Below are positions 33,765-43,129 of a stretch of 64,000 bases of DNA, piece by piece. Source of the stretch: Haloplanus ruber. Lineage in GTDB: Archaea; Halobacteriota; Halobacteria; Halobacteriales; Haloferacaceae. The translations under genes were made by a program, and so were the position numbers. Location of the stretch: contig NZ_JANHDK010000001.1 in assembly GCF_024494725.1 (NCBI RefSeq), positions 1-64,000 on the forward strand, written 5' to 3'. Position 1 is the first letter of the stretch, and every line of letters starts with the position of its first letter. A model generated the notes under the pieces. That model had not been told where the DNA came from, did no database searches, and saw only the letters and a list, made by a program, of their open reading frames with translations.

Positions 33765-34994
33765 TCACGCGGTCCGATCCGTCCAGAGGCCGTCACCCTT
33801 GGCGTGGGCGGCGGCCACGTCCTCGTCGAGTTCGATGCCAAGCCCCGGCGTCTCGGGGACGGCGATCCGGCCGTCCCGGATCAGCGGCGTCGACCGGACC
33901 AGCAGGTCGTCCCACCAGTCCACCTCCAGTGCGTGATACTCGAGGTAGCCGAAGTTGGCGACGGCGGCTCCGAGGTGGACACAGGCCATCGTTCCCACCG
34001 GGCTACAGACGTTGTGCGGGGCGAAGGTGATATAGTTCTCCTCGGCCCGATTGGCGACTGCCTGCGACTCCGCGAGACCGCCACAGGTCGTCGGGTCCGG
34101 CGTCACCACGTCGACGGCAAAGTCGTAGAGAAGGTCGGAAAACTCGTGGACGCGAAAGCGGTTCTCGCCGGTCGCCAGCGGCGTCGACGTCGAGCGAGCC
34201 ACCTCCCGCTGGGCGTCGACGTTCTCGGGGGGGACCACGTCCTCCAACCAGAGCAGGTCGTACGGCTCCAGTTCTCGGGCCAGGCGCTTTGCCGTATCGA
34301 GCGAGTAGTCCCAGTGACAGTCGAAGGCGACCTCGGCGTCGTCGCCGACGGCCTCGTGGACCGCGGCGACGATATCGCGTTTCTCGGCCACGTCCGCCGC
34401 GGACAGGCGGCCGTTGAACGGATCTGGGTCGTTGTCGCCGGGCGTATCGAGGTCGAACTTGATCGCGTCGAAGCCCATCTCGACGGCCTGCTCTGCCGTC
34501 TCCGCGTACGCCGCAGGCTGGTAGGACTCCTCGTCTCCGTACTCGGTGTACCCCGTGTCGACGGCGTAGGCCTCTCCGGCGTGGCAGTCACAGTAGAGTC
34601 GCACCTCGTCGCGGTACTTCCCGCCGAGCAACTGGTAGGTGGGGATATCGAGGAGTTTGCCCGCGAGGTCCCAGAGCGCGATTTCCACCCCCGAGGCCGC
34701 CGTGACCACCTTCCCGGTCGTGCCGCCGTGGCCGGACGTCTCCTGGATCAGCCGCCGAAAGAGCCGTTCGACGTCGAGGGGGTTCTCGTCGACGAGAAAC
34801 TCGGTCATGTAGTCCACAATGTCCGTCACCCGACCGCCGCGGTAGGCTTCGCCCAGGCCGGTGACGCCCGCGTCGGTGTGGATTCGCACGAGGTTCCAGT
34901 CGAAGTTGCCCTCGATCACCGCCGTCTCGACGCCGGTGATCCGCACGTCGCGGGCATCGGCCCGCTCTGTCGGTGCCGCGCCGTAGTCACGCAT
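33765..34994 (-). CDS. Enolase-superfamily sugar-acid dehydratase (gluconate/galactonate type)
   Basis: 409 residues, mandelate racemase/muconate lactonizing enzyme fold. Metal ligands by position are D225, E251 and E277; the base dyad is D300-H327. D225-x-H227 matches the D-x-H arrangement of galactonate/gluconate dehydratases, and K179-x-D181 stands where many relatives have K-x-K. It should remove water from a sugar acid to give 2-keto-3-deoxy acid, as in the haloarchaeal semiphosphorylative Entner-Doudoroff route. Substrate is not certain: gluconate, galactonate or a deoxy-sugar acid are possible. A strong GGAGG precedes the ATG by 6 nt. Confidence 0.88.
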   Translation of the reverse strand: MRDYGAAPTERADARDVRITGVETAVIEGNFDWNLVRIHTDAGVTGLGEAYRGGRVTDIVDYMTEFLVDENPLDVERLFRRLIQETSGHGGTTGKVVTAASGVEIALWDLAGKLLDIPTYQLLGGKYRDEVRLYCDCHAGEAYAVDTGYTEYGDEESYQPAAYAETAEQAVEMGFDAIKFDLDTPGDNDPDPFNGRLSAADVAEKRDIVAAVHEAVGDDAEVAFDCHWDYSLDTAKRLARELEPYDLLWLEDVVPPENVDAQREVARSTSTPLATGENRFRVHEFSDLLYDFAVDVVTPDPTTCGGLAESQAVANRAEENYITFAPHNVCSPVGTMACVHLGAAVANFGYLEYHALEVDWWDDLLVRSTPLIRDGRIAVPETPGLGIELDEDVAAAHAKGDGLWTDRTA

Positions 34995-35148
34995 TCGGAG
35001 CCTCCCCCTGTCGCGGCGGCGTTCGTCCCCACGGGTCGCCAGCGATGTGCGGTATCGATCCGCCGACCGCTCTGCCGGGTGGGTCGATCATGGCCGCCGG
35101 TTCGCGGGGCCGGTACTAAAGTGTGAACGCCTCCCACGCCCGGCGGGG

Positions 35149-35157
35149 GCTTTACGG
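35149..35157 (+). promoter_or_regulatory. TATA box of the LarA-like gene
   Basis: GCTTTACGG is centred 27 nt before the ATG at 35180, consistent with a leaderless transcript and supporting that start over the upstream in-frame one at 35123. Confidence 0.5.
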
Positions 35158-35179
35158 TCCGCTCGCCCGAGCCTCGACC

Positions 35180-36472
35180 ATGCGCTTTCCCGACGGCGAC
35201 GTCGTCGACGCGGCGCTCTCGACTCCGTCACTTCCGCGGTTCGCGCGGGTGCGATACGAGCCCGAGACGCCGGCACTCGACGACGTGACCGGCCGGACAC
35301 GCACCGAACTCGATGCTCTCCCGCTCGCGGAGTTGCCGACCGGCGCGACGGTTGCCGTCGGTCTCGGGAGTCGCGGGGTCCACGACATCGTCCCCATCGC
35401 CCAAACCGTCGTAGACGAACTCCGCGAGCGAGGGTTCGACCCCGTGGTCGTGCCGGCGATGGGCAGTCACGGCGGAGCGACCGCCGACGGCCAGCGCGAG
35501 ACACTCGCCGGCCTCGGCCTCACCGAGGACGCCCTCGGCTGTCCGGTCGACGCCCGCATGGACACGACGGTCCTCGGCGAGTCCGCCGTCGGCGCGCCCG
35601 TCCACTTCTCGACAGCCGCACTGGCGGCCGACGGCGTCCTCGTCGTCAACCGGGTGAAGCCCCACACCAACTTCACCGGGCGATTCGAGAGCGGACCGAC
35701 GAAGATGGCGACCGTCGGCCTGGGCAAGCAGGCCGGGGCGCAGGCGGTCCACGAACGCGCTCTCGACGAGGGGTACGTCCCGGTCGTCGAGGCGGCGTTC
35801 GAGGTGGTCCGCGAGTCGACGCCGCTTCTCGGTGGTCTCGCCGTCGTCGAGAACTTTCACGACCGCACCGCTACCGTCGAGGGGATTCCCGCCGCCGACC
35901 TGCCCGCCGCCGAGGAACCCCTGACGGCCGCCGCCACCGAACACATGCCGACGCTGCCGTACGATGACCTCGATGTCCTCGTCGTCGACCGGATCGGCAA
36001 GGACGTCTCGGGAACCGGGATGGACACCAACGTGATCGGGCGCTACCGAGTGTTGAACGCCGCCGACCCCGCGACGCCCGACATCGACCGGATCGTCGTC
36101 CGGGACCTCACCGAGGCGACCCACGGCAACGGCATCGGCGTCGGGTTGGCCGACGTTACGACTCGGCGTGTCGCCGACCGTCTCGACCTCGATCAGGTGT
36201 ACACCAACGCGCTCACCAGCAACTCCCTGCGCAAGGCGTCGATTCCGGTCGTCCTCCCGGACGACGAACGCGCCGTCACCGCGGCCCTCTCGACTATCGG
36301 GGGTTACGATCCGGAGGCGGTTCGGGTTGCGTGGATTCGTGACACCGGCCACCTCTCGACGTTCCGTGTCTCCGCGGCGCTGGCCCGCGACCGTCCGGAG
36401 ACCGTCGAGGTGGAGACGTGGCTGTCGCTCTCCTTCGAGGACGGCGACCCCGTCTTCTCCCCGGTCGACTGA
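35180..36472 (+). CDS. LarA-like nickel-pincer isomerase family protein (DUF2088)
   Basis: 430 residues. It fits the lactate racemase (LarA) superfamily: MGSHGG near residue 94-99 with H97, and VNRVKPHTNF with K160 and H162. LarA uses a nickel-pincer nucleotide and racemises or epimerises 2-hydroxy acids. Homologues act on diverse hydroxy acids, so lactate is only one option. The LarB/C/E cofactor genes are not in the window. It is divergent to the dehydratase and converges with the FAH-family gene (1 nt between stops). Confidence 0.8.
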   Translation: MRFPDGDVVDAALSTPSLPRFARVRYEPETPALDDVTGRTRTELDALPLAELPTGATVAVGLGSRGVHDIVPIAQTVVDELRERGFDPVVVPAMGSHGGATADGQRETLAGLGLTEDALGCPVDARMDTTVLGESAVGAPVHFSTAALAADGVLVVNRVKPHTNFTGRFESGPTKMATVGLGKQAGAQAVHERALDEGYVPVVEAAFEVVRESTPLLGGLAVVENFHDRTATVEGIPAADLPAAEEPLTAAATEHMPTLPYDDLDVLVVDRIGKDVSGTGMDTNVIGRYRVLNAADPATPDIDRIVVRDLTEATHGNGIGVGLADVTTRRVADRLDLDQVYTNALTSNSLRKASIPVVLPDDERAVTAALSTIGGYDPEAVRVAWIRDTGHLSTFRVSAALARDRPETVEVETWLSLSFEDGDPVFSPVD

Positions 36473-36473
36473 G

Positions 36474-37292
36474 CTACCGCACCACGTCGGCCGCGACGCA
36501 TCCGATTCCATCGACCTCGGCCCGGACGTGATCGCCCGGGTCCACGGGTACCGCCCCAGGAGTCCCCGTCGAGATCACGTCACCAGGCTCCAGTGTCATC
36601 ACCTCGGAGTGGAACGCGACCAACGCCCGCGGCGAGAAATGCATGTTGCCGACGACGTTGCGGGCCGCCACCTCGCCGTCGACGACCGTCCGCACCTCGA
36701 CGTCCGCGAGGTCACGTCCCGGTCCCGGAACCGCAACGTGTGGCCCGATCACGAGGAAGGTGTCGAAGCTCTTTGCTCGCGTCAGAAAGCGGGGGTTGCG
36801 CTGGAGGATGTCCTCGGCGGTCACGTCGATGACCGGCAGATACCCCGCGATCACGTCGTCGGCCTCCTCGACCGAGACGTTTCGGCAGGTCCTCCCGATG
36901 ACGACGGCGAGTTCGGCTTCCACCGTGACCTGGTCGGACACGTCGGTCGGCGGGAGCCGGATCGGCCCGCCCGGCCCTGTCGCCGCGGTGCCGGGTTTGA
37001 AGAAGCTCGCCGGCTCGTCGGGTGTCGTCTCCGAGAGGTCGGCGGCGTGGTCGGCGTAGTTGAGACCGATGCCGAAGAGCTTGCCGGGGTCAGCGAGCGC
37101 CGGCCCGAGGGTCAGGCTATCACGAGCGACCCGCCCGGCCGACGCCTCGTCGGGGTCGGTGAGGCCGCCGGGCGCCGCCGGGAGGACGTCGCGGACGCTC
37201 GACGCCGCGGGGTAGGCCGCCGCCAGCGGGACGAACCCGTCGTCGTCACCGAGCAGGGGGCTGCCGTCCGCCCTGCGGGCGAGGTACCGCAT
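36474..37292 (-). CDS. FAH-family hydrolase (fumarylacetoacetase superfamily)
   Basis: 272 residues. Motifs GIGLNYADHAADL, VEAELAVVIGRT, FLTRAKSFDTF and VISTGTPGAV fit the FAH fold with its metal-binding Glu/Glu/Asp set. Close families include acylpyruvate hydrolases and 2,4-diketo-3-deoxy-sugar acid hydrolases. Next to a sugar-acid dehydratase and an SDR, the latter role is plausible. The ATG at 37292 is preferred over the GTG one codon before. Confidence 0.85.
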   Translation of the reverse strand: MRYLARRADGSPLLGDDDGFVPLAAAYPAASSVRDVLPAAPGGLTDPDEASAGRVARDSLTLGPALADPGKLFGIGLNYADHAADLSETTPDEPASFFKPGTAATGPGGPIRLPPTDVSDQVTVEAELAVVIGRTCRNVSVEEADDVIAGYLPVIDVTAEDILQRNPRFLTRAKSFDTFLVIGPHVAVPGPGRDLADVEVRTVVDGEVAARNVVGNMHFSPRALVAFHSEVMTLEPGDVISTGTPGAVPVDPGDHVRAEVDGIGCVAADVVR

Positions 37293-37413
37293 CACGCCAC
37301 CCCCCGTGGGTGGGTCGTCGGTGTGTCGTGTGCGCGTGTCACGATCCGATCCCCGCCTTCGGGTCTAATCAAGGTTGGCACCGCACGTGTGGCGACGGCG
37401 GCCGCCCGTGGCG

Positions 37414-37881
37414 TCAGTCCGCGGCGGCGCCGGGACCCGTCGGCTCCCCCACCACGCCGGTCAGCGTGTGGAGATAGTCGTCGAGGTCGAGCGCGAAGGT
37501 GGCCTCGGTCGGAAGGTCGACCCAGTAGAACTCGAATTCGGCGCCGCGCTCCGGCCCGTCACCCGTGACGGTGTGGGTCCACGAGTCCCGCGGCTCGTGA
37601 ACGGGAACGTGATAGAAGCTCCGCACGTACCGCTTGGGTGGCGACTCTCGACGGGTCCAGACGTCAGTCGTGAGATGTCGCAACCCCTCGAACGTCGCCA
37701 GCCCACTTTCCTCGATTGCCTCCCGAACCATCGCCTCCCGGGGGCGTTCCCCGGATTCGACGGTCCCTTTCGGAATCTGGAGGCCGTCGTGGCCCGGTCC
37801 CTCGAAGACGAGTACCTCCGACGCGTTGCGGGTGATGTACGCACAGACTTTTTTGACGTGCGTTACGTCACGGGTTGACAT
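37414..37881 (-). CDS. NUDIX hydrolase
   Basis: 155 residues. A complete NUDIX box spans residues 39-61: G-x5-E-x7-REAIEESGL. NUDIX enzymes hydrolyse nucleoside diphosphate derivatives; the substrate is unknown. A TATA box lies 28 nt upstream of the ATG. The coding frame continues upstream without start support. Confidence 0.9.
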   Translation of the reverse strand: MSTRDVTHVKKVCAYITRNASEVLVFEGPGHDGLQIPKGTVESGERPREAMVREAIEESGLATFEGLRHLTTDVWTRRESPPKRYVRSFYHVPVHEPRDSWTHTVTGDGPERGAEFEFYWVDLPTEATFALDLDDYLHTLTGVVGEPTGPGAAAD

Positions 37882-37904
37882 ACTACAACGTGTTCGGCCA
37901 CAAC

Positions 37905-37912
37905 GTATAATA
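37905..37912 (-). promoter_or_regulatory. TATA box of the NUDIX gene
   Basis: TATTATAC on the minus strand is centred about 28 nt upstream of the ATG at 37881, in an AT-rich stretch (37882-37940). Confidence 0.6.
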
Positions 37913-38028
37913 CTACTCATATTTTCGATTCTAGGAATATTAGGTGCCGAAGCGCTCCGGCCGCCGACCGAGCGGTGACCTGACCGCGGCCGGGAGGGTA
38001 AAGGGTCGGCCACCCATACCGTACGACG

Positions 38029-40227
38029 ATGACCGAGAGCGCCGGCATCGAACTCACGGTTCGGGCCGCGGAGAAGCGCGACGCGGGCCGCGGTATTGCG
38101 CGGCTCCCGGAGGCGGCCCGACAGCGACTCGGCGTCCTCAGCGGCGACGCCGTCCTACTGGATGGGGACCGGACGACGGTGGCGAAACTCTGGCCGGCGC
38201 GGGCCGGCGTCCCCGACGACGCCGTCCTGATCGACGCGGGGACGCGGGCGAACGCCGGGGTTGCCGTCGGCGACCGGATTCGCGTACGGACGGCCGCCGT
38301 CGCCGACGCGACGGCGGTCACCCTCGGGGCGCCGGCAGGCGTCGATTCCGACCGCGACGCGGTCCGGCGCGAACTCCGGCGTGAACTCGACGGCCGCCCG
38401 CTCCGTGCCGGCGACCGGGTCCACGTCGGGAGCCTCGATCCCGGTGCGTTCGTGGTGCGCGAGACGGCTCCCGAGGGTCCCGTTCGGGTGGGCGAGACGA
38501 CGGACCTGCGCCTGCACGGCGCCGCCGATGCGAACGCCGTGCGACCGGACGACGGGGACGACGAGCCGACCCCGTCTGCCCGGCCGGCCGACGACACGGG
38601 GGCGGCGGACAGCGCAGCCCCCGATCCCAGCGCCGGCCGCCGCCCGACGACCGGGGTCACCTACGAGGATATCGGCGGCCTCGACGACGAACTCGACCGC
38701 GTCCGGGAGATGATCGAACTCCCGCTGTCGGAGCCGGAGCTGTTCACCCGACTCGGCGTCGACCCGCCGAAGGGCGTCCTGCTCTACGGGCCGCCGGGGA
38801 CCGGCAAGACGCTGATCGCCCGCGCCGTCGCCAACGAGGTGGACGCGACCTTCATCTCCGTCTCCGGCCCCGAAATCGTCTCGAAGTACAAGGGCGACAG
38901 CGAGGAACGGCTGCGACAGGTGTTCGCGGAGGCGCGCGAGAACGCGCCCGCTATCGTCTTCTTCGACGAGATCGATTCGGTCGCGCCGGAGCGCGAGGAA
39001 GGCGGCGGGATGGAGGATCGGATCGTCGGCCAACTCCTCTCGCTGATGGACGGCCTGGAGGCCCGCGGCGAGGTGATCGTCATCGGCGCGACCAACCGCG
39101 TCGACGACCTCGACCCCGCGCTCCGTCGGGGCGGCCGCTTCGACCGCGAGATCGAGATTGGCGTCCCGGACGAGACGGGGCGCCGCGAGATTCTCGACGT
39201 CCACACCCGTCGGATGCCGACGACAGATGGCGTCGACCTCGACCGACTCGCGGCCCGGACCCACGGCTTCGTCGGCGCCGACCTCAGATCGCTGGTGACC
39301 GAGGCGGCCATGTCGGCGCTCCGGCGCGCCCGTCGCGAGGGAACCGCGACCGACGCGGTTGCGGTCACCCGCGAGGACGTCGAGGCGGCGATGGCGGCCG
39401 TCGATCCCAGCGCTATGCGCGAGTACGTCTCCGAGGCGCCGACCGAGGGCTTCGACTCCGTCGGCGGTCTTGACGAGGCGAAAGCCACCCTCGAACGCGC
39501 GGTGACGTGGCCGCTCACCTACGGTCCCCTGTTCGAGGCGGCGGACGCCGACCCCCCATCCGGGATCTTGCTCTACGGGCCGCCGGGGACCGGCAAGACG
39601 CTCCTGGCCCGCGCTGTGGCCGCCGAGAGCGGCGTCAACTTCGTCCGCGTGCAGGGGCCGGAGCTTTTGGATCGCTACGTCGGCGAGAGTGAGAAGGCCG
39701 TCCGCGAGGTGTTCGACCGCGCCCGCGGCGCCGCCCCCGCCATCGTCTTCTTCGACGAAATCGACGCCGTGGCGACGAACCGGGACCGCGGGGATAGCGA
39801 GGTGACCGAGCGCGTCGTCTCACAGCTTCTCACGGAGTTCGACGCCGTCGCCGACAACCCCAACCTGATCGTCCTCGCGGCCACGAACCGGAAGGCTGCG
39901 CTCGATCCGGCGCTCCTCCGGGCCGGTCGTCTGGAGACTCACATCGAGGTTCCGGGTCCCGACGAGGCCGCCCGACGGGCCATCCTTGGGGTTCACACGC
40001 GCCAGAAGCCACTGGCCGACGACGTGGACCTCGACGACCTCGCCGCCCGCACCGGGGGCTACTCCGGCGCCGACCTCGCCGCCATCTGTCGGGAGGCGGC
40101 GGTGCGCGCCGTGCGCTCGGTGGCCGACGCCTACCCCGCCGCCGAGGCCAACGACCACGCCGACGAGGTGTGTCTGGCCGCCGCCGACTTCGAGGCGGCG
40201 CTTACGACCGTCTCGCCGTCGCTCTAG
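38029..40227 (+). CDS. CDC48/VAT-type AAA+ ATPase
   Basis: 732 residues. An N-terminal double-psi barrel-like part (VRAAEKRDAGRGIARLPE) and a variable Asp/Ala linker (about residues 165-210) precede two AAA modules. Each has GPPGTGKTL (about residues 255 and 520) and FFDEID (about 312 and 577). SRH arginines are seen in RRGGRFDREIE and RAGRLETHIE. It unfolds proteins and remodels complexes, with or without the proteasome. A TATA-like GGTAAAG lies 28 nt upstream. The linker and N-domain diverge from the main CDC48, so this may be a paralogue. Confidence 0.93.
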   Translation: MTESAGIELTVRAAEKRDAGRGIARLPEAARQRLGVLSGDAVLLDGDRTTVAKLWPARAGVPDDAVLIDAGTRANAGVAVGDRIRVRTAAVADATAVTLGAPAGVDSDRDAVRRELRRELDGRPLRAGDRVHVGSLDPGAFVVRETAPEGPVRVGETTDLRLHGAADANAVRPDDGDDEPTPSARPADDTGAADSAAPDPSAGRRPTTGVTYEDIGGLDDELDRVREMIELPLSEPELFTRLGVDPPKGVLLYGPPGTGKTLIARAVANEVDATFISVSGPEIVSKYKGDSEERLRQVFAEARENAPAIVFFDEIDSVAPEREEGGGMEDRIVGQLLSLMDGLEARGEVIVIGATNRVDDLDPALRRGGRFDREIEIGVPDETGRREILDVHTRRMPTTDGVDLDRLAARTHGFVGADLRSLVTEAAMSALRRARREGTATDAVAVTREDVEAAMAAVDPSAMREYVSEAPTEGFDSVGGLDEAKATLERAVTWPLTYGPLFEAADADPPSGILLYGPPGTGKTLLARAVAAESGVNFVRVQGPELLDRYVGESEKAVREVFDRARGAAPAIVFFDEIDAVATNRDRGDSEVTERVVSQLLTEFDAVADNPNLIVLAATNRKAALDPALLRAGRLETHIEVPGPDEAARRAILGVHTRQKPLADDVDLDDLAARTGGYSGADLAAICREAAVRAVRSVADAYPAAEANDHADEVCLAAADFEAALTTVSPSL

Positions 40228-43061
40228 TCCCAGAACGACTGCGTCCGGGCGTACTGGCGCTCCTGTTCGAGGATGTCGCGATAGAAGTCGTCCTCGTCCT
40301 CCCGGAGTTTGGCGATGATTCGGGCGGCGTTGTGCGGGCCGACCCCGCGGGCCGCCATGGCGATCACCGCCTGTTTGCCGTGGCTCTGCACCAGGTTCGC
40401 CGAGCGGTAGGCGCGCTCGGTCATCTTCTCTTGTTCCTCGTCTTTCTCGGCTGCCCGCACTGCCGTGATCACCTCGTCGGCCCACGGATTCAGGGCGGCG
40501 ACCCGCGTCGACTCACACTCCGGACACTGAGGCTGGTCCGGTACCCGTCGCACCTTCGTCTTGCGGGTCCACTCCGTGCAGTGGAGACAGGCCAGGATCA
40601 CCCGGTCGTTTCGGATGCGCTCTTTCAGTGTCTCGACGACGCTCGCGTCGGCGTTCTCGGGGACGAGCAGTTCACGACCGCTCGACCGCCCGCCGGTGCC
40701 GATGGGCGTATGCTCTCGTGCGGTCGCCACCTCGATGTCACCCGACTGGACTCCCTCCAGAACGCCCGCCGCCTCGTCGACGGCGAGGTCGGTGTGGAAC
40801 ACCTCTCGGACCGCCTCGTCGTACACCGGCGTGTCCTCTAAGGCTGCAAGCAGGCGGTCGGCGCCGAACCGGCCCGACCCCTGATACCGCTTGAGCGCGC
40901 CGAACTTCGCGGCTACCTGCGCCAGCGTGAACTTCAGCGTCCCCGAGTTCTTCAAGGCGAGTTCCAAGAGTCCCTCGACGTGGTCGGGGTCGGTCGTCTC
41001 TAAGACCGCCACCACGTCCGACGGGCCGGTGCGTCCGGGTACCTCCAGTTCGATCCGGTAGGGATCGACTTCCATCCCCACCGACGATCCGGTCTTCTGG
41101 CCGATCAGCGCCGAGCAGAGTCGGCCGAGCGTCTCGTTCACCTCGTGGCCGAACGGGGCGTTGAGGACGACCGTCCGGCCCTGTCCCTCGACGACGAGAC
41201 GCTCGGCCGTCGGCGTCGGCGCGCCGGTCTCGACCTGTCGCTCCACGGGATCGAGCGCCTCGCTAACAGTGTACTCGTCGCCCGGATACCGCGGGAGGAA
41301 CTCGCGGGCGACGGCGGCACGGTTGGCGCCGCCCGCGAACTGCGTCGTCGCCACGTCGCGCATCTCGCCTACCTCGCCCGCGACAGCGGCGGGCACCGGG
41401 ATCTCTTTGCCCGTCCACGACGGCACCTCGCCGGCGGGGTCCTCGATGGGTGTCACCTCGACGCGCCCCTCCTCCTCGTCGACCTCGGTGATGCGCCACA
41501 TTTCGCCGCGCTGGATGAACGCCTCGCCCGGCCCCGCGAAGTTGCGGACGAACCGCTCGTCGAGGGTACCGACCGTCTCCCGCGAGGAGAGGTCGTACAC
41601 CTCGTAGGTCTCCTCGTCGGGGATCATCGACAGATTCGCGTAGAAGTATCGCCACGTCCCTCCCGACTTCTCTAGGCGGTCGGCCTCCTCGTCAAGCCAC
41701 AGGAGACGGTTCGACGACAGTTCCCGCACCACCTCCCGAAACGTCGCCGCCGACAGCGAGCGAAACGGGTACGCCCGTGTCAGCGTCTCGTAGGCCTCAC
41801 GGGCGCTGATCTCACCGTGGTCCATCACGAGACCGACGGTCTGGTTGGCGACCACGTCGAGGCTTCCGTGGTGGATCGTCGCCGGCTCTACCTCGCCCGC
41901 GACCGCCCGGCGAGCGATCGTGAGTGCCTCTAGCGTGTCATCCGGGTGGCTCGTGATGACCGTTCCCTCCGAGACGGCGTCGCGGCGGTGGCCCGCGCGG
42001 CCGACCCGCTGGAGGAGGCGGGCCACCTCACGGGGACTCCCGTACTGGATCACGTGATCGACCCGCCCGACGTCGATGCCGAGTTCCATCGACGACGTAC
42101 AGACGAGGCCGTCGAGGCCGCCCGTCTTGAACGTATCCTCCACCTCGATCCGGGCCTCCTTCGAGAGCGACCCGTGGTGGACGCCGATGGGTTCGTCTAG
42201 GCGCTTGAACCGCGAGCCGAGCGCCTCGGCGGTCTGGCGCGTGTTGACGAATATCAGCGTCGACTCGTGGGACGCGACGATATCGCGAATCGCCCGCACG
42301 TGACTGGCGATTTCGACGTCGGTCGCCAGGGTTCCCGCCAGCGCCTCGTCCTCGTCGGTCACCGTCGGTTCACGCACCCGGAACTCGACGTTCGTCCCCG
42401 CGGCCACCTCGACTATCGCACAGTCGCGGTCGCCGGTCAGAAATCGGCCCACCTCTCCGGGCGAGCCGACGGTCGCCGAGAGGCCGATCCGCTGGAACGG
42501 CCCCGCGAGGGTACGGAGGCGTTCGAGCCCCACCGTCAACTGCGCGCCCCGCTTCGAGGACGCGAGTTCGTGCACCTCGTCGACGACGACGTGTTCCACG
42601 TCCGACAGCGCCGTTCTGAGCTTCTCGCCGGTCAGGGTCGCCTGCAACGTCTCGGGGGTCGTCACCAGCACGTCCGGGGGGTCGTCGGCCTGCTTTCCCC
42701 GTTGGTACTGCGTGGTGTCGCCGTGGCGCACGTCCACCTCGACGTCGAGATACTCGCCCCACCAGTCCAGCCGCTCGCGCATGTCGCGATTGAGCGCGCG
42801 AAGTGGCGTGATGTAGAGCGCCGAGACCCCGAACCGGTCCTCGGCGCGGTGGATCGCATCGAACACGGGTAGCATCGCCGTCTCGGTCTTGCCCGTCCCC
42901 GTCGGCGCGAGGACGAGCGCATTCTCGCCGGCCGCCAGCGGCGGGATCGCCCGCCGCTGTGGCTCCGTCGGCGTCGCAAAGCCGCGCTCGGAGAGCGCCG
43001 AGCGCACTCGCTCGCCGAGGTGGGTGAAGGCGTCCATCCCCGACGACTCCGTGTCTGCCAT
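40224..43061 (-). CDS. lhr: Lhr-type ATP-dependent helicase
   Basis: 945 residues. Core motifs are APTGTGKTETAM (Walker A), VVVDEVHEL (DEVH), SATVG and QRVGRAGHR (motif VI). The C-terminal half contains the Lhr-core extension (RELSSNRLLW, VNETLGRLCSALIG and HCTEW..CPECES zinc-like pairs). Lhr proteins unwind DNA or RNA-DNA hybrids in repair. The start at 43061 (MADTESSG) was taken from the family; a much longer frame runs upstream. It overlaps the converging CDC48 gene by 4 nt and follows the rpa operon. Confidence 0.93.
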   Translation of the reverse strand: MADTESSGMDAFTHLGERVRSALSERGFATPTEPQRRAIPPLAAGENALVLAPTGTGKTETAMLPVFDAIHRAEDRFGVSALYITPLRALNRDMRERLDWWGEYLDVEVDVRHGDTTQYQRGKQADDPPDVLVTTPETLQATLTGEKLRTALSDVEHVVVDEVHELASSKRGAQLTVGLERLRTLAGPFQRIGLSATVGSPGEVGRFLTGDRDCAIVEVAAGTNVEFRVREPTVTDEDEALAGTLATDVEIASHVRAIRDIVASHESTLIFVNTRQTAEALGSRFKRLDEPIGVHHGSLSKEARIEVEDTFKTGGLDGLVCTSSMELGIDVGRVDHVIQYGSPREVARLLQRVGRAGHRRDAVSEGTVITSHPDDTLEALTIARRAVAGEVEPATIHHGSLDVVANQTVGLVMDHGEISAREAYETLTRAYPFRSLSAATFREVVRELSSNRLLWLDEEADRLEKSGGTWRYFYANLSMIPDEETYEVYDLSSRETVGTLDERFVRNFAGPGEAFIQRGEMWRITEVDEEEGRVEVTPIEDPAGEVPSWTGKEIPVPAAVAGEVGEMRDVATTQFAGGANRAAVAREFLPRYPGDEYTVSEALDPVERQVETGAPTPTAERLVVEGQGRTVVLNAPFGHEVNETLGRLCSALIGQKTGSSVGMEVDPYRIELEVPGRTGPSDVVAVLETTDPDHVEGLLELALKNSGTLKFTLAQVAAKFGALKRYQGSGRFGADRLLAALEDTPVYDEAVREVFHTDLAVDEAAGVLEGVQSGDIEVATAREHTPIGTGGRSSGRELLVPENADASVVETLKERIRNDRVILACLHCTEWTRKTKVRRVPDQPQCPECESTRVAALNPWADEVITAVRAAEKDEEQEKMTERAYRSANLVQSHGKQAVIAMAARGVGPHNAARIIAKLREDEDDFYRDILEQERQYARTQSFWD

Positions 43062-43129
43062 CGCCCGCGGTAATGGTGCGAGCCGATTAAGCTCACCGTT
43101 CGGCGTGCCGTGGGTGCCTCCGGGCCGCG

